Shown in pieces: positions 1 to 5,981 of a stretch of DNA of 11,115 bases. Positions within the stretch are counted from its first letter, which is position 1, and each line of letters starts with the position of its first letter. The stretch is from Gemmatimonadota bacterium (GTDB lineage: Bacteria; Gemmatimonadota; Gemmatimonadetes; Gemmatimonadales; GWC2-71-9). The translations under genes and the position numbers were made by a program. The notes under the pieces were generated by a model, which saw nothing but the letters and a program-made list of their open reading frames with translations, had not been told where the DNA came from and searched no databases. The stretch is from contig QHTX01000089.1 of the NCBI GenBank assembly GCA_003220975.1, positions 952 to 12,066 of the forward strand, given 5' to 3'.

Positions 1-1
1 G

Positions 2-235
2 GTCGAGCGACTCGTCCAGGAATTGGAAAAGCTGAAGCAGCAGATGGACGCCGGCGCGCTGAAAGCCGGCGACTACGACCAGCGTCTCGCGCGGGTGATC
101 CGAGAGCTCCGCGAGCGGAAGCTCGACGCCGATCGCCCGGCCATCGCCGCGGCGCTCGCGGACGCACTGCGGCGGGGCGTCATCACGCCGGCGGTGAAAA
201 CGCACATCGAAAAGCGGCTCGGGCTCACGCCCTGA
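2..235 (+). CDS. 3' end of an unrecognised helical protein gene (partial)
   Basis: The reading frame is open from the first full codon of the window to a TGA at 233-235, so the start lies upstream. About 77 residues are visible. They are rich in Leu, Glu, Lys, Arg and Ala with heptad-like leucines (QELEKLKQQMDAG), so a helical or short coiled-coil, soluble C-terminus is likely. There is no signal, membrane segment or catalytic motif in the visible part. The pattern 'aGaLkaGDYDQRLARVI' resembles short helical-hairpin segments common in regulatory or assembly proteins, but I do not recognise the family and assign no function. The last 11 bases overlap the end of the convergent DUF456-like gene. 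Confidence 0.6.
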   Translation, partial: VERLVQELEKLKQQMDAGALKAGDYDQRLARVIRELRERKLDADRPAIAAALADALRRGVITPAVKTHIEKRLGLTP

Positions 236-731
236 GCGCCGCGACCACCCCGTCCACGGCGATCGCGAGACCCAGCGCGATCTTGACGGCCGCGGCCGCG
301 GCACGTCCCAGCACCGCCCCCCAGCCCGCGCTCACCGCCACGCCGGCCCGTGCGCTTCGGGTGTACTCGAATAGCGCGGCCCCGGCGAATGAGCCCACGA
401 ACGCGCCGATCACGCTGCCTACGATCGGGACCGGCACACCGATCGCGGCCCCGACGAGGCCACCCACGAGGGCGCCCCATCCCGCTCGTCGCGAGCCGCC
501 GTAGCGCTCCGCGAACCGGAACCCGAGCCACCACTCGATCACTTCTCCGAGCAACGCGAGTCCGACGACGAGCGCCATGACGCCGATGCCGACCGACCGG
601 AAGGCCGTGAGCCAGCCGTAGCCGAGCACGCCGAGCACCATCAGCCACAAGCCGGGCAGCCCGAGAGGAATGAGCAGCAAGCCGGCGACGCAGCACGCGA
701 GGAGTAGGACGGTCGGCAAGACATGAGGCAT
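225..731 (-). CDS. DUF456 family membrane protein
   Basis: A small integral inner-membrane protein of 168 residues and unknown biochemical role. The start chosen is the ATG at 731-729, giving the N-terminus MPHVLPTVLL; an in-frame extension to 1052 would add a hydrophilic Arg/Pro-rich stretch covering the opposite gene. Features seen: a hydrophobic hairpin at about residues 7-42 containing the G-L-P-G-L-W-L-M signature, a helix at 48-68 ending in L-G-E-V-I-E-W-W, a short polar loop with Y-G-G-S-R-R (77-82), then a Gly/Ala-rich double span at 83-122 and a final span at 130-165. The Pro-Gly motif, the Glu pair and the 'GxSRRAGWGA' loop followed by Gly-rich helices are what I know of DUF456. Length is normal for the family. 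It is convergent with the partial gene at the window edge and divergent from the lipoprotein gene starting at 790. Confidence 0.82.
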   Translation of the reverse strand: MPHVLPTVLLLACCVAGLLLIPLGLPGLWLMVLGVLGYGWLTAFRSVGIGVMALVVGLALLGEVIEWWLGFRFAERYGGSRRAGWGALVGGLVGAAIGVPVPIVGSVIGAFVGSFAGAALFEYTRSARAGVAVSAGWGAVLGRAAAAAVKIALGLAIAVDGVVAALRA

Positions 732-789
732 GCCGCCTAAGATGGGATGCGGGTCACTATGGGGCGAGACCCAGGCGTACATTGATCGG

Positions 790-1869
790 ATGACGCGTGC
801 GCTCCGGGTTGCTGTAGGGCTCGTGTTTCCGGTGGTCGGCGCCGCCCTCGGCTGCGGCGACGGCTCCGCCCCCGGCCTCACGCCACGGCCGTTCCTGATG
901 GGGTTCTCCGCCCTCCCGCCGCGGATGGACAGCACGATCGTCGTGCCGGCGATCAATTTTTGGGCGCAGCGCGCGGACGCCGCGATCATCCACGCCTCGC
1001 CGCCCTGGACGGCGCTCCTCAATGGGGTCTCGCCCGCGGCGGCGGTCGACACGGTCCAGGTTCCGCTTGCGAATTACTTCCGGGCCAAGGGACTCGCCCT
1101 CGTGTTCACCGTGGACGCGACCGACGGGCTGAACCGCGCCGCCGAAGCGCCGGAGCTCGTGGCGCTGGGCCGCAGCGTCACCGACACCGCCATCCAGCGA
1201 CTGTATCGCGAATGGGTCTTCGCGGTCGCCGACAAGCTGCGGCCCGATTACTTCGGCCTCATTGCGGAGACCAACCTCATCCGGGCGGCGGCGCCGGATT
1301 CCGTGTACCGGGCGCTTGTAGTCATGGCCAACGCCGCCGTCGCGCCGATCCGCGCGGCGGGGCTGCCGTCGCAGCTGTACGTGAGCGTGCAGGTCGAGAC
1401 GGCCTGGGGCCGGTTGACCCCGGGTGGGGGATCGTATCAGGGAATCGCGCAGGACCTGACCGACTTCCCATTCGTCCAGGCGATCGGCCTCTCCAGCTAC
1501 CCCTACTTGGGCGGGTTCGCGGTGCCGGAGAGCCTGCCGCTCACCTATTACAGCCGGATCGTCGAGGGCACGACGCTGCCGGTGCTGGTGGTCGAAGGGG
1601 GATGGCCCTCGGTCACGGTTGGCAGCGTCGTGTCATCGCCGGCCCTGCAGGCGCGCTACATCGCGCGCCAGACGGAGCTGTTGGACCGGGCGCACGCCCG
1701 CAGCGTCTTCCAGCTCACCTTCTACGACCTGGATCTCACCGGGGTCCCGCTGCCGCCCGGATCGATCCTCCCCCTTTTCACACATCTCGGCCTCGCCGAC
1801 AGCGCGCTCAATCCCAAGCCGGCGCTGGCCGAATGGGATCGCGTGTTCGCACGGCCGTATCAGCCCTAG
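790..1869 (+). CDS. Putative lipoprotein with clan GH-A-like TIM-barrel (glycoside hydrolase-like)
   Basis: A 359-residue exported protein. I chose the ATG at 790 because it places a signal peptide directly at the N-terminus (MTRALRVAVG, hydrophobic to residue 20) followed by A-L-G-C with Cys22 as lipid attachment site. An ATG at 730 would put 20 polar residues in front and overlap the divergent gene. The lipobox is a variant (Ala at -3). The mature part alternates strands and helices like a beta/alpha barrel. 'FGLIAETN' has Glu160 where clan GH-A enzymes carry the strand-4 acid/base, 'IGLSSYPY' fits strand 6, and 'VLVVEGGWPS' has Glu269 where the strand-7 nucleophile sits. The 109-residue gap between the two Glu is normal for that clan. 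Endo-galactanase or related hemicellulase is the nearest guess; the substrate is unknown and the acid/base motif is E-T-N rather than the usual N-E. Confidence 0.7.
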   Translation: MTRALRVAVGLVFPVVGAALGCGDGSAPGLTPRPFLMGFSALPPRMDSTIVVPAINFWAQRADAAIIHASPPWTALLNGVSPAAAVDTVQVPLANYFRAKGLALVFTVDATDGLNRAAEAPELVALGRSVTDTAIQRLYREWVFAVADKLRPDYFGLIAETNLIRAAAPDSVYRALVVMANAAVAPIRAAGLPSQLYVSVQVETAWGRLTPGGGSYQGIAQDLTDFPFVQAIGLSSYPYLGGFAVPESLPLTYYSRIVEGTTLPVLVVEGGWPSVTVGSVVSSPALQARYIARQTELLDRAHARSVFQLTFYDLDLTGVPLPPGSILPLFTHLGLADSALNPKPALAEWDRVFARPYQP

Positions 1870-1883
1870 AAGTAGCAGCGATT

Positions 1884-1918
1884 GGGGGCAGGGAGGCATT
1901 AGGCCCCTCCCCGCCCCC
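1884..1918. terminator. GC-rich hairpin between convergent genes
   Basis: Arms 1884-1896 and 1906-1918 pair with one A:C mismatch (1890/1912) and a 9-base loop. It lies between the stop of the GH-like gene (1869) and the stop of the convergent lipoprotein gene (1943). There is no T run on either side, so it is terminator-like by position and stability only, and could serve both strands. Confidence 0.5.
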
Positions 1919-1942
1919 TGAGTTCCGTTCCCGGTACAGCCG

Positions 1943-2992
1943 CTACTGACAAGCAGGTGTGTGCAGCTGGATGTTGCCGCCGTCGAGGGAACCCTTCGCG
2001 CTATAGCCGTTGGACAAACTGAGCGCGAAGACGTCGTTGCGCCCGGGCTCGCCGTTGTCGGTCGCATCCACCTTGTACGTAAATCCCCCTTGGCCATTTA
2101 TCTCGGCCGTGCCTTCGATGTGCCGGGTAGTCGTACCGCTCACCACCTCGTAGTCGCTGACGCTGGTACCCTTCACCTGCGGGCCGTGCGGGCCGTGATC
2201 GTTATAGACCAGATGGCCCCAGAACGCACCCTGTTTGATCCCGCCCGCGACGCCAAAGTTCGCCTTGGCCCCGGACGGGGTGATCCACCCGCCCCCTGTC
2301 ACGAAGTCGCCGCCGCTGCAGCCGACCGGAGGCGGGCCCGCCTCACACCTGATGTCCGCGTGCGCCGACGAGATAACGACATCGGTAATGTCGTCTACCC
2401 TGACGTGCAGCGCGTTGACGGTGATGTCCCCCGGGCGCTCACTGGTCTGCTCATTGATGATCAGCACGGCGCCGCCCAGCAACGAGATGGTTTGGTTGGG
2501 CTCACCGGAGACGGTGATCGTTTGGTTGTTCACGGTCAGAGTTGCGATCTCCGAGCTGCCGCTCGCCGTCGCGCCGCCGTCAGTGCACTGCGCCGTCGCG
2601 CGCGCCTCGAGAAAGCCCGCCGAGATGGTGTTCCCGGCAACGGTGAGCATGAGGTTGGCGACTGATGCCTCCGACCGGCTGGCGTTGCCCTGACCCACCG
2701 TGGTGGCGTGCACCACTTTCGCCGTGAGCAAGTCGGGGACGCTCGCGTCCAAGAGCGATGCCTCCTCCGCCCCACCGGATGACGGCAGAGGACCGGTGTC
2801 GCCGAGCTTCGTGGACAAGCCGAGCACCGTGGCTTGCACCACCGTGGCGCGACCACTGTAGCTCGTGGCGTGGGTGGCCGACCCGGTCGTCCCAAACTCG
2901 GGCGCCACCGGATCGGGGCCCTCGGTGCACGCGAACGCGAGCGCTACCGCCAGCGCACCGCCACCGAGTAGTGCGTTCCGTGGAATCGTCAT
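1943..2992 (-). CDS. Choice-of-anchor P / post-COAP-1 type lipoprotein
   Basis: A 349-residue exported protein of unknown function. The start is the ATG at 2992-2990: it follows AAAGGAGG (2998-3005) with 5-base spacing and gives a proper signal peptide (MTIPRNALLGGG, hydrophobic to residue 20) ending in A-F-A-C with Cys22 as probable lipidation site. An in-frame extension to 3106 has no such support. Residues about 40-215 are an all-beta, Ser/Thr/Ala-rich region with repeated 'AxAxxxxLxL' character, typical of choice-of-anchor P proteins. Residues 224-349 match what I know as the post-COAP-1 domain: VTGGGWITPSG, KANFGVAGG, GHLVYNDH, a central G-T-A-E-I-N-G, ATDNGEPGRND, and the terminal GGNIQLH. 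Such proteins are presumed surface beta-sandwich proteins sorted by various anchors; here the anchor appears to be lipid. It lies downstream of, and in the same direction as, the response regulator, 203 bases apart, so a separate promoter is likely. Confidence 0.78.
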   Translation of the reverse strand: MTIPRNALLGGGALAVALAFACTEGPDPVAPEFGTTGSATHATSYSGRATVVQATVLGLSTKLGDTGPLPSSGGAEEASLLDASVPDLLTAKVVHATTVGQGNASRSEASVANLMLTVAGNTISAGFLEARATAQCTDGGATASGSSEIATLTVNNQTITVSGEPNQTISLLGGAVLIINEQTSERPGDITVNALHVRVDDITDVVISSAHADIRCEAGPPPVGCSGGDFVTGGGWITPSGAKANFGVAGGIKQGAFWGHLVYNDHGPHGPQVKGTSVSDYEVVSGTTTRHIEGTAEINGQGGFTYKVDATDNGEPGRNDVFALSLSNGYSAKGSLDGGNIQLHTPACQ

Positions 2993-2997
2993 GCTAG

Positions 2998-3005
2998 CCT
3001 CCTTT
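2998..3005 (-). promoter_or_regulatory. Shine-Dalgarno site deciding the lipoprotein start
   Basis: On the minus strand this reads AAAGGAGG, 5 bases before the ATG at 2992. It is a near-complete anti-16S match and is the main reason for preferring this start over the longer frame. Confidence 0.8.
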
Positions 3006-3018
3006 GCGTTAAGACCGG

Positions 3019-3041
3019 ACGGGAACGTGAACGCTTCCCGT
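3019..3041. repeat. Inverted repeat in the leader of the choice-of-anchor P lipoprotein gene
   Basis: ACGGGAA (3019-3025) and TTCCCGT (3035-3041) are perfect reverse complements separated by 9 bases. The interior also contains CGT/ACG, so the element can be read as a nearly perfect palindrome with one extra base. It ends 26 bases before the ATG, just upstream of the ribosome binding site. It could be an operator for a dimeric regulator or a 5' UTR hairpin. A response regulator gene lies directly upstream on the same strand, but no link between them is shown. Confidence 0.5.
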
Positions 3042-3195
3042 GGGAGGCAAGGCAGGTGCCATGCTGTGGCGTGAGCGCAACTGTGGGGAGCGGGTCCAGT
3101 GTGCAACGGAGTGGCGCATCGATGTGGGGCTCAGGAGCGTTGCGCGGCGACGCGATTCGCGGCGCGACGCGAGGGGAGAAGTCCGACGAGCCCCG

Positions 3196-3921
3196 TCAGA
3201 CTCCGGCCGAGTGGCCTGTCGTACTTTTCCGACGGCGAGCCGGGGTGGCGCTGGAGGTGACGAGGTGGTGTTCGATGGCGTAGCGAATGATGCTCGCGTT
3301 GCTCTTCAGCTTCAGCTTGTCGAGGATCCGGCTGCGATACGTGCTCACCGTCTTTGGGCTCACCCCGAGTTCGGCCGCGATTTGTTTGAACGCGACGCCG
3401 GAGCCGAACATGCACAGCACCTGGTACTCCCGGTGGGAGAGCGCGTCGTGCCCGGGCCTCGTCCTGCCTCCCCCGAGGCCGGTGATAAGCATGCTGGCAA
3501 GCGACGGGCTTACGTATGACGCACCGCGCGCGACCTGTCGGATGGCATCGATCAGTTGGTGGCGCGAGTGATCCTTGCTCAGGTACCCCGCGGCGCCCGT
3601 GCCGAGGATGCGGAACGCTTCAGGATCTTCCCCTCGCACATTCAGGACAAGCACACGGCAACGCCCGTGGCGGCGTTTCACGGCGCGGATGAGCCCGAGA
3701 AGCGTGGCGCCGCCGAGGAAGAAGTCGACGAGGACCACATCCGGCCTGGTCGCCCGGGTCTGCTCGACGACTTCGTCCCAGGTCGCCGCTTCGCCCACCA
3801 CCGACATGTCGGGGCATTCTGCGACGATGCGCTTGAGCCCTTCGCGGACGACCAGGCGGTCGTCGGCGAGGAGCAGCGTGATCGTGGCGGGCGCGGGGTG
3901 CAGCGGCCCAGCGGTCGGCAT
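3196..3921 (-). CDS. NarL/FixJ-family response regulator (REC + LuxR-type HTH)
   Basis: A 241-residue cytoplasmic two-component transcription regulator. The N-terminal receiver domain (about 14-130) has the acidic pair Asp20-Asp21 in L-L-A-D-D, the phospho-acceptor Asp66 in V-L-V-D-F-F, and the conserved Lys116 in G-Y-L-S-K-D. The C-terminal LuxR-type helix-turn-helix (about 161-224) shows LSHREYQVL, KQIAAELGVSPKTV and the recognition-helix region STYRSRILDKL. The switch Thr/Ser after strand 4 is Asn94 (V-L-N-V-R), which is unusual. The start is the ATG at 3921; a GTG one codon earlier is possible and neither has a strong ribosome binding site. No histidine kinase is in the window, so it is an orphan here. 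It is divergent from the secreted protein gene at 4178. Its leader holds a hairpin with a T run (3946-3975). Confidence 0.92.
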   Translation of the reverse strand: MPTAGPLHPAPATITLLLADDRLVVREGLKRIVAECPDMSVVGEAATWDEVVEQTRATRPDVVLVDFFLGGATLLGLIRAVKRRHGRCRVLVLNVRGEDPEAFRILGTGAAGYLSKDHSRHQLIDAIRQVARGASYVSPSLASMLITGLGGGRTRPGHDALSHREYQVLCMFGSGVAFKQIAAELGVSPKTVSTYRSRILDKLKLKSNASIIRYAIEHHLVTSSATPARRRKSTTGHSAGV

Positions 3922-3945
3922 CACGAGTGTCTTTCAGCTCCGCAC

Positions 3946-3975
3946 AAAAAAAGGCCCGTTGAGCCGTTCGCGGGC
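3946..3975 (-). terminator. Terminator-like hairpin plus T7 in the regulator leader
   Basis: On the minus strand GCCCG (3975-3971) pairs with CGGGC (3958-3954) across a 12-base loop, followed by one C and seven T (3952-3946). The stem is short, so stability is modest. It lies 25 bases before the regulator ATG, in the same direction, with no gene upstream on that strand inside the intergenic region. It may be an attenuator, the end of an unseen small transcript, or chance. Confidence 0.35.
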
Positions 3976-4177
3976 GCAACGGGGCCAGGAATACTTCGGA
4001 CCATTGAGAGTAACGACGCCCGCGCCGCGGTCAAGTGGGACGCGCAGCCGGAATCCCCGTGAGGTCAGTCACCGGCCGGGGACGAGAGCAGGGTGTATAC
4101 TCTGCGTCGACCCGGAGGCAGTTGTTCCTTCAGGCCAGCTCCGTGCGCTCGCGAACCCGTCACTCAAGAGGGGGAGT

Positions 4178-4813
4178 ATGCGCACCACATGGTTCTTGGC
4201 GGCTGCCCTGGCCGTTACGGCGTCTCCACAGACGCAGGGGCAGACCGGCAACGGCGCTCCCAGCGGACCGCATTACAATCTCAACATCATCGGCGTCTCC
4301 CACGACAAGAACCCCAACATGAATGGGGGGAGCGGCAACGTCATCTTCGTGGGCCTCGGGACGAGCAACGACGCCGTCACCACGAAGATTCTGCTCAGTC
4401 AAGCCGCCGAAGGCGTGTTCCAGGTGCTCGACAAGAACGGGACGGACGGCGAAGCCTCCTTCACCCTCCCCGTCCCCGGCACCTACACCGTCTGGGGGCG
4501 GGCACTCGGCAAGCCGGGTGGGCAGGCTCAGATGGCCACCTGCGCGACGTTCATCGATCCCACCACGGGAGAGCCGACGATGCTGTGCTCGACCGAGAAT
4601 GAGGTGTTCGTGCGCGGGACTGGCAAGAGCAGCTTCCGCAACGTGACGAAGGCGCTCACCACGATTACGCTCGTCTCCGGGAGCCCGGCCGAACTGGCGT
4701 GCGGCACGCCGACCGTGAGCCTGTTCGCCACGTGTCTGCAAGACTTCCTGTGGCAGTACGACAACAACGGACTGAAGCTGTTGCAACTGCGCTTCTATGC
4801 CAACCCCAGTTAG
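4178..4813 (+). CDS. Secreted protein of an uncharacterised conserved family
   Basis: A 211-residue exported protein with no known function. The start is the ATG at 4178, preceded by GAGGGGGAG (4168-4176). A longer in-frame extension back to 3575 runs antisense to the regulator gene and is rejected. Residues 1-22 form a signal peptide (MRTTWFLAAALAVTA, then a Gln/Thr-rich cleavage region). The mature protein starts with H-Y-N-L-N-I-I-G-V, continues with a Gly-rich N-I-F/V-type strand pattern, FQVLDKNGTDGEASF, a YTVWGRALGKPGG segment, and ends in WQYDNNGLKLLQLRFY. I recall this N-L-N-I-I-G-V ... D-N-N-G-L-K-L-x-Q-L-R-F-Y layout from hypothetical secreted proteins of Acidobacteria-like bacteria. 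Four cysteines (122, 137, 175, 186) could form two disulfides. It looks all-beta. It is monocistronic, followed by a strong terminator. Confidence 0.8.
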   Translation: MRTTWFLAAALAVTASPQTQGQTGNGAPSGPHYNLNIIGVSHDKNPNMNGGSGNVIFVGLGTSNDAVTTKILLSQAAEGVFQVLDKNGTDGEASFTLPVPGTYTVWGRALGKPGGQAQMATCATFIDPTTGEPTMLCSTENEVFVRGTGKSSFRNVTKALTTITLVSGSPAELACGTPTVSLFATCLQDFLWQYDNNGLKLLQLRFYANPS

Positions 4814-4828
4814 GAGCTGACCGAAGAC

Positions 4829-4858
4829 AGAGAGCCCCGCGACCTGGCGGGGCTCTCT
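4829..4858. terminator. Perfect 12-bp hairpin terminator between convergent transcripts
   Basis: AGAGAGCCCCGC (4829-4840) and GCGGGGCTCTCT (4847-4858) are exact reverse complements with a 6-base loop. On the plus strand it is followed by GGTTT, a weak T run. It lies 15 bases after the secreted protein stop (4813) and 24 bases beyond the stop of the small minus-strand gene at the end of the cox operon, so it probably ends both transcripts. Confidence 0.8.
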
Positions 4859-4882
4859 GGTTTCCGGCTCAATGGCCCAGTC

Positions 4883-4996
4883 CTAGGACGTGCTGCGCCT
4901 CGCTCCGCGCTTGCGATACGCCATGACCGCGATGCCGGTGACGAGAAGGAAAGCCGGCACCATCAGGATGAGCATGCCCGTCAACATTGCTCGCAT
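4883..4996 (-). CDS. 37-residue single-span membrane protein at the end of the cox operon
   Basis: A small open frame starts at ATG 4996-4994, 5 bases after the stop of subunit IV, and ends at TAG (4885-4883), ahead of the terminator hairpin. The product begins MRAMLTGMLILMVPAFLLV, so residues about 8-27 form one hydrophobic span. It then ends in a strongly basic, polar tail (Y-R-K-R-G-A-R-R-S-T-S). By the positive-inside rule the C-terminus should face the cytoplasm. No Shine-Dalgarno site is visible; translation is probably coupled to the preceding gene. Position, tight spacing and membrane topology suggest a small accessory or assembly subunit of the oxidase, as other haem-copper oxidases have (for example CcoQ- or CcoS-like proteins), but I do not recognise homology to these. 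It is shorter than usual gene-calling cut-offs. Confidence 0.65.
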   Translation of the reverse strand: MRAMLTGMLILMVPAFLLVTGIAVMAYRKRGARRSTS

Positions 4997-5001
4997 GACG
5001 G

Positions 5002-5319
5002 CTAGGGCGCCCCCACCCCCGCTCCAAGCCTCTGGTGCATCAGCCGCAGGGCATCCGGCCAGAAATGATCCATCAGAATCAGCACGACGACCAGGGCGGG
5101 GATCAGGCTCCAGAAAAGGCTCGGGCGCTCATACCGCAGGTGCATGAAGTACAGGAGCCCCAAGCCGGCCTCGACGACGGCGAGCACGAGCAGCAACGCC
5201 AGCAGCCTCCCGACCGGAAAGCGCGCGTACGTCAGGGCCACTTCGGCGCCCACGATGAGCAGCAGCCCGATCCAGACGGTCACGTACATCTTCATCCCCG
5301 GACTCGGCCGTGGTTCCAT
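5002..5319 (-). CDS. ctaF: Cytochrome c oxidase subunit IV (bacterial COX4/CyoD-like)
   Basis: A 105-residue inner-membrane subunit of the haem-copper oxidase complex. It has three predicted spans at about residues 11-29, 36-58 and 68-86. The second ends in the family motif V-E-A-G-L-G-L-L-Y-F-M-H-L-R-Y-E, typical of prokaryotic subunit IV; the third ends in D-H-F-W-P-D-A. This subunit carries no cofactor and is thought to stabilise subunits I and III. The ATG at 5319 follows G-A-G-G with 5-base spacing, in sequence that overlaps the stop of subunit III (7 bases between genes). Length is normal for the family. It is cotranscribed with the other cox genes. Confidence 0.93.
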   Translation of the reverse strand: MEPRPSPGMKMYVTVWIGLLLIVGAEVALTYARFPVGRLLALLLVLAVVEAGLGLLYFMHLRYERPSLFWSLIPALVVVLILMDHFWPDALRLMHQRLGAGVGAP

Positions 5320-5326
5320 GGTTGCC

Positions 5327-5956
5327 TCAGCGCACGTTCAGCAGGTAGACCAGCGGAAAGACGAACATCCACACCAGATCGACGAAATGCCAGTACAGCC
5401 CGGTCGTTTCGACGTGGCCGGCGTCGAACCGCCCGCGCCGGAAGCCGAGGGCGATGACGCCGATGACGACGACACCGGTGATCACGTGCAGCAGGTGCAG
5501 CCCGGTAATGCCGAAGAACGTGGCGCCGAACAGGACCGGCCCGCCCATGGGGTTCCGGAACAGGCGCCACCCCGCGCCGATCATGGCGATCCACTCGCGG
5601 AGGTGCAGGGCGGCGAACAGCGCGCCGAGGCCCATGGTCACGCCCAGCCAGCGGAGGCTCGCGGGCTGCCGGCCCGCCTGGGCGGCCGCGACCGCGGCGA
5701 CCATGGTCAGGCTGCTCGTGAGCAGCACGACCGTCATGGCGATGCCGTTGGCGATCGTCGGCCAGAACGCGAACGGCCGCGTCCAGTCCGGGTTGGCGAC
5801 GCGCAGATAGCCGTAGGCGAACAGCATGGCGCCGAACGTGGCGGCGTCGGCGAGGATGAACAGCCACATCCCCAGTTTCCGGGACGGAATGCCATACGGG
5901 GACTCCTCGACCAGAGCTCCCGGCCGTGCACCGACGGTCATCGCAGCTTCGCCCAC
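5327..5956 (-). CDS. ctaE: Cytochrome c oxidase subunit III (second of two)
   Basis: A 209-residue inner-membrane protein of the haem-copper oxidase subunit III family with about five spans (roughly 28-50, 66-90, 104-122, 142-166 and 184-206). Family marks seen: K-L-G-M-W-L-F-I near the start, A-L-H-L-R-E-W, F-F-G-I-T-G-L-H-L-L-H-V, and the C-terminal G-L-Y-W-H-F-V-D-L-V-W. The acidic residue expected after the first motif is Asp37 (I-L-A-D-A-A-T-F) instead of the usual Glu. I prefer the GTG at 5956 because GGGAGGT (5960-5966) lies just before it; the next ATG at 5941 is too far from that site. Subunit III binds lipid and sustains proton uptake and turnover stability in subunit I. It lies 25 bases downstream of the first subunit III gene. 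Confidence 0.94.
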   Translation of the reverse strand: MGEAAMTVGARPGALVEESPYGIPSRKLGMWLFILADAATFGAMLFAYGYLRVANPDWTRPFAFWPTIANGIAMTVVLLTSSLTMVAAVAAAQAGRQPASLRWLGVTMGLGALFAALHLREWIAMIGAGWRLFRNPMGGPVLFGATFFGITGLHLLHVITGVVVIGVIALGFRRGRFDAGHVETTGLYWHFVDLVWMFVFPLVYLLNVR

Positions 5957-5981
5957 GGCACCTCCCGCTGTCAGCGCCCGC

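Noticed and set aside
960..1949. A 329-codon plus-strand frame over the GH-like gene
   Set aside because: Composition is Gly/Arg/Ala-rich without signal or domain, while the overlapping frame has a signal peptide and barrel motifs.
1961..2693. Plus-strand frames over the choice-of-anchor P lipoprotein gene
   Set aside because: The minus-strand frame has the ribosome site, signal peptide and recognisable C-terminal domain; the plus frames show none.
3141..3175. GC-rich direct and inverted repeats (GCGGCGACGCGA-like units, CGCGATTCGCG) after the response regulator stop
   Set aside because: Short CG-only repeats are expected by chance at this composition; no T run or stable terminator form.
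4096..4101. TATACT as a possible -10 element for the secreted protein gene
   Set aside because: No acceptable -35 hexamer at 16-18 bases upstream and no spaced TGn; sigma specificity of the organism is unknown.
3575..4177. Long N-terminal extension of the secreted protein frame, antisense to the response regulator
   Set aside because: The extension is Arg/Ser/Pro-rich, and the ATG at 4178 has a ribosome site and a signal peptide directly after it.
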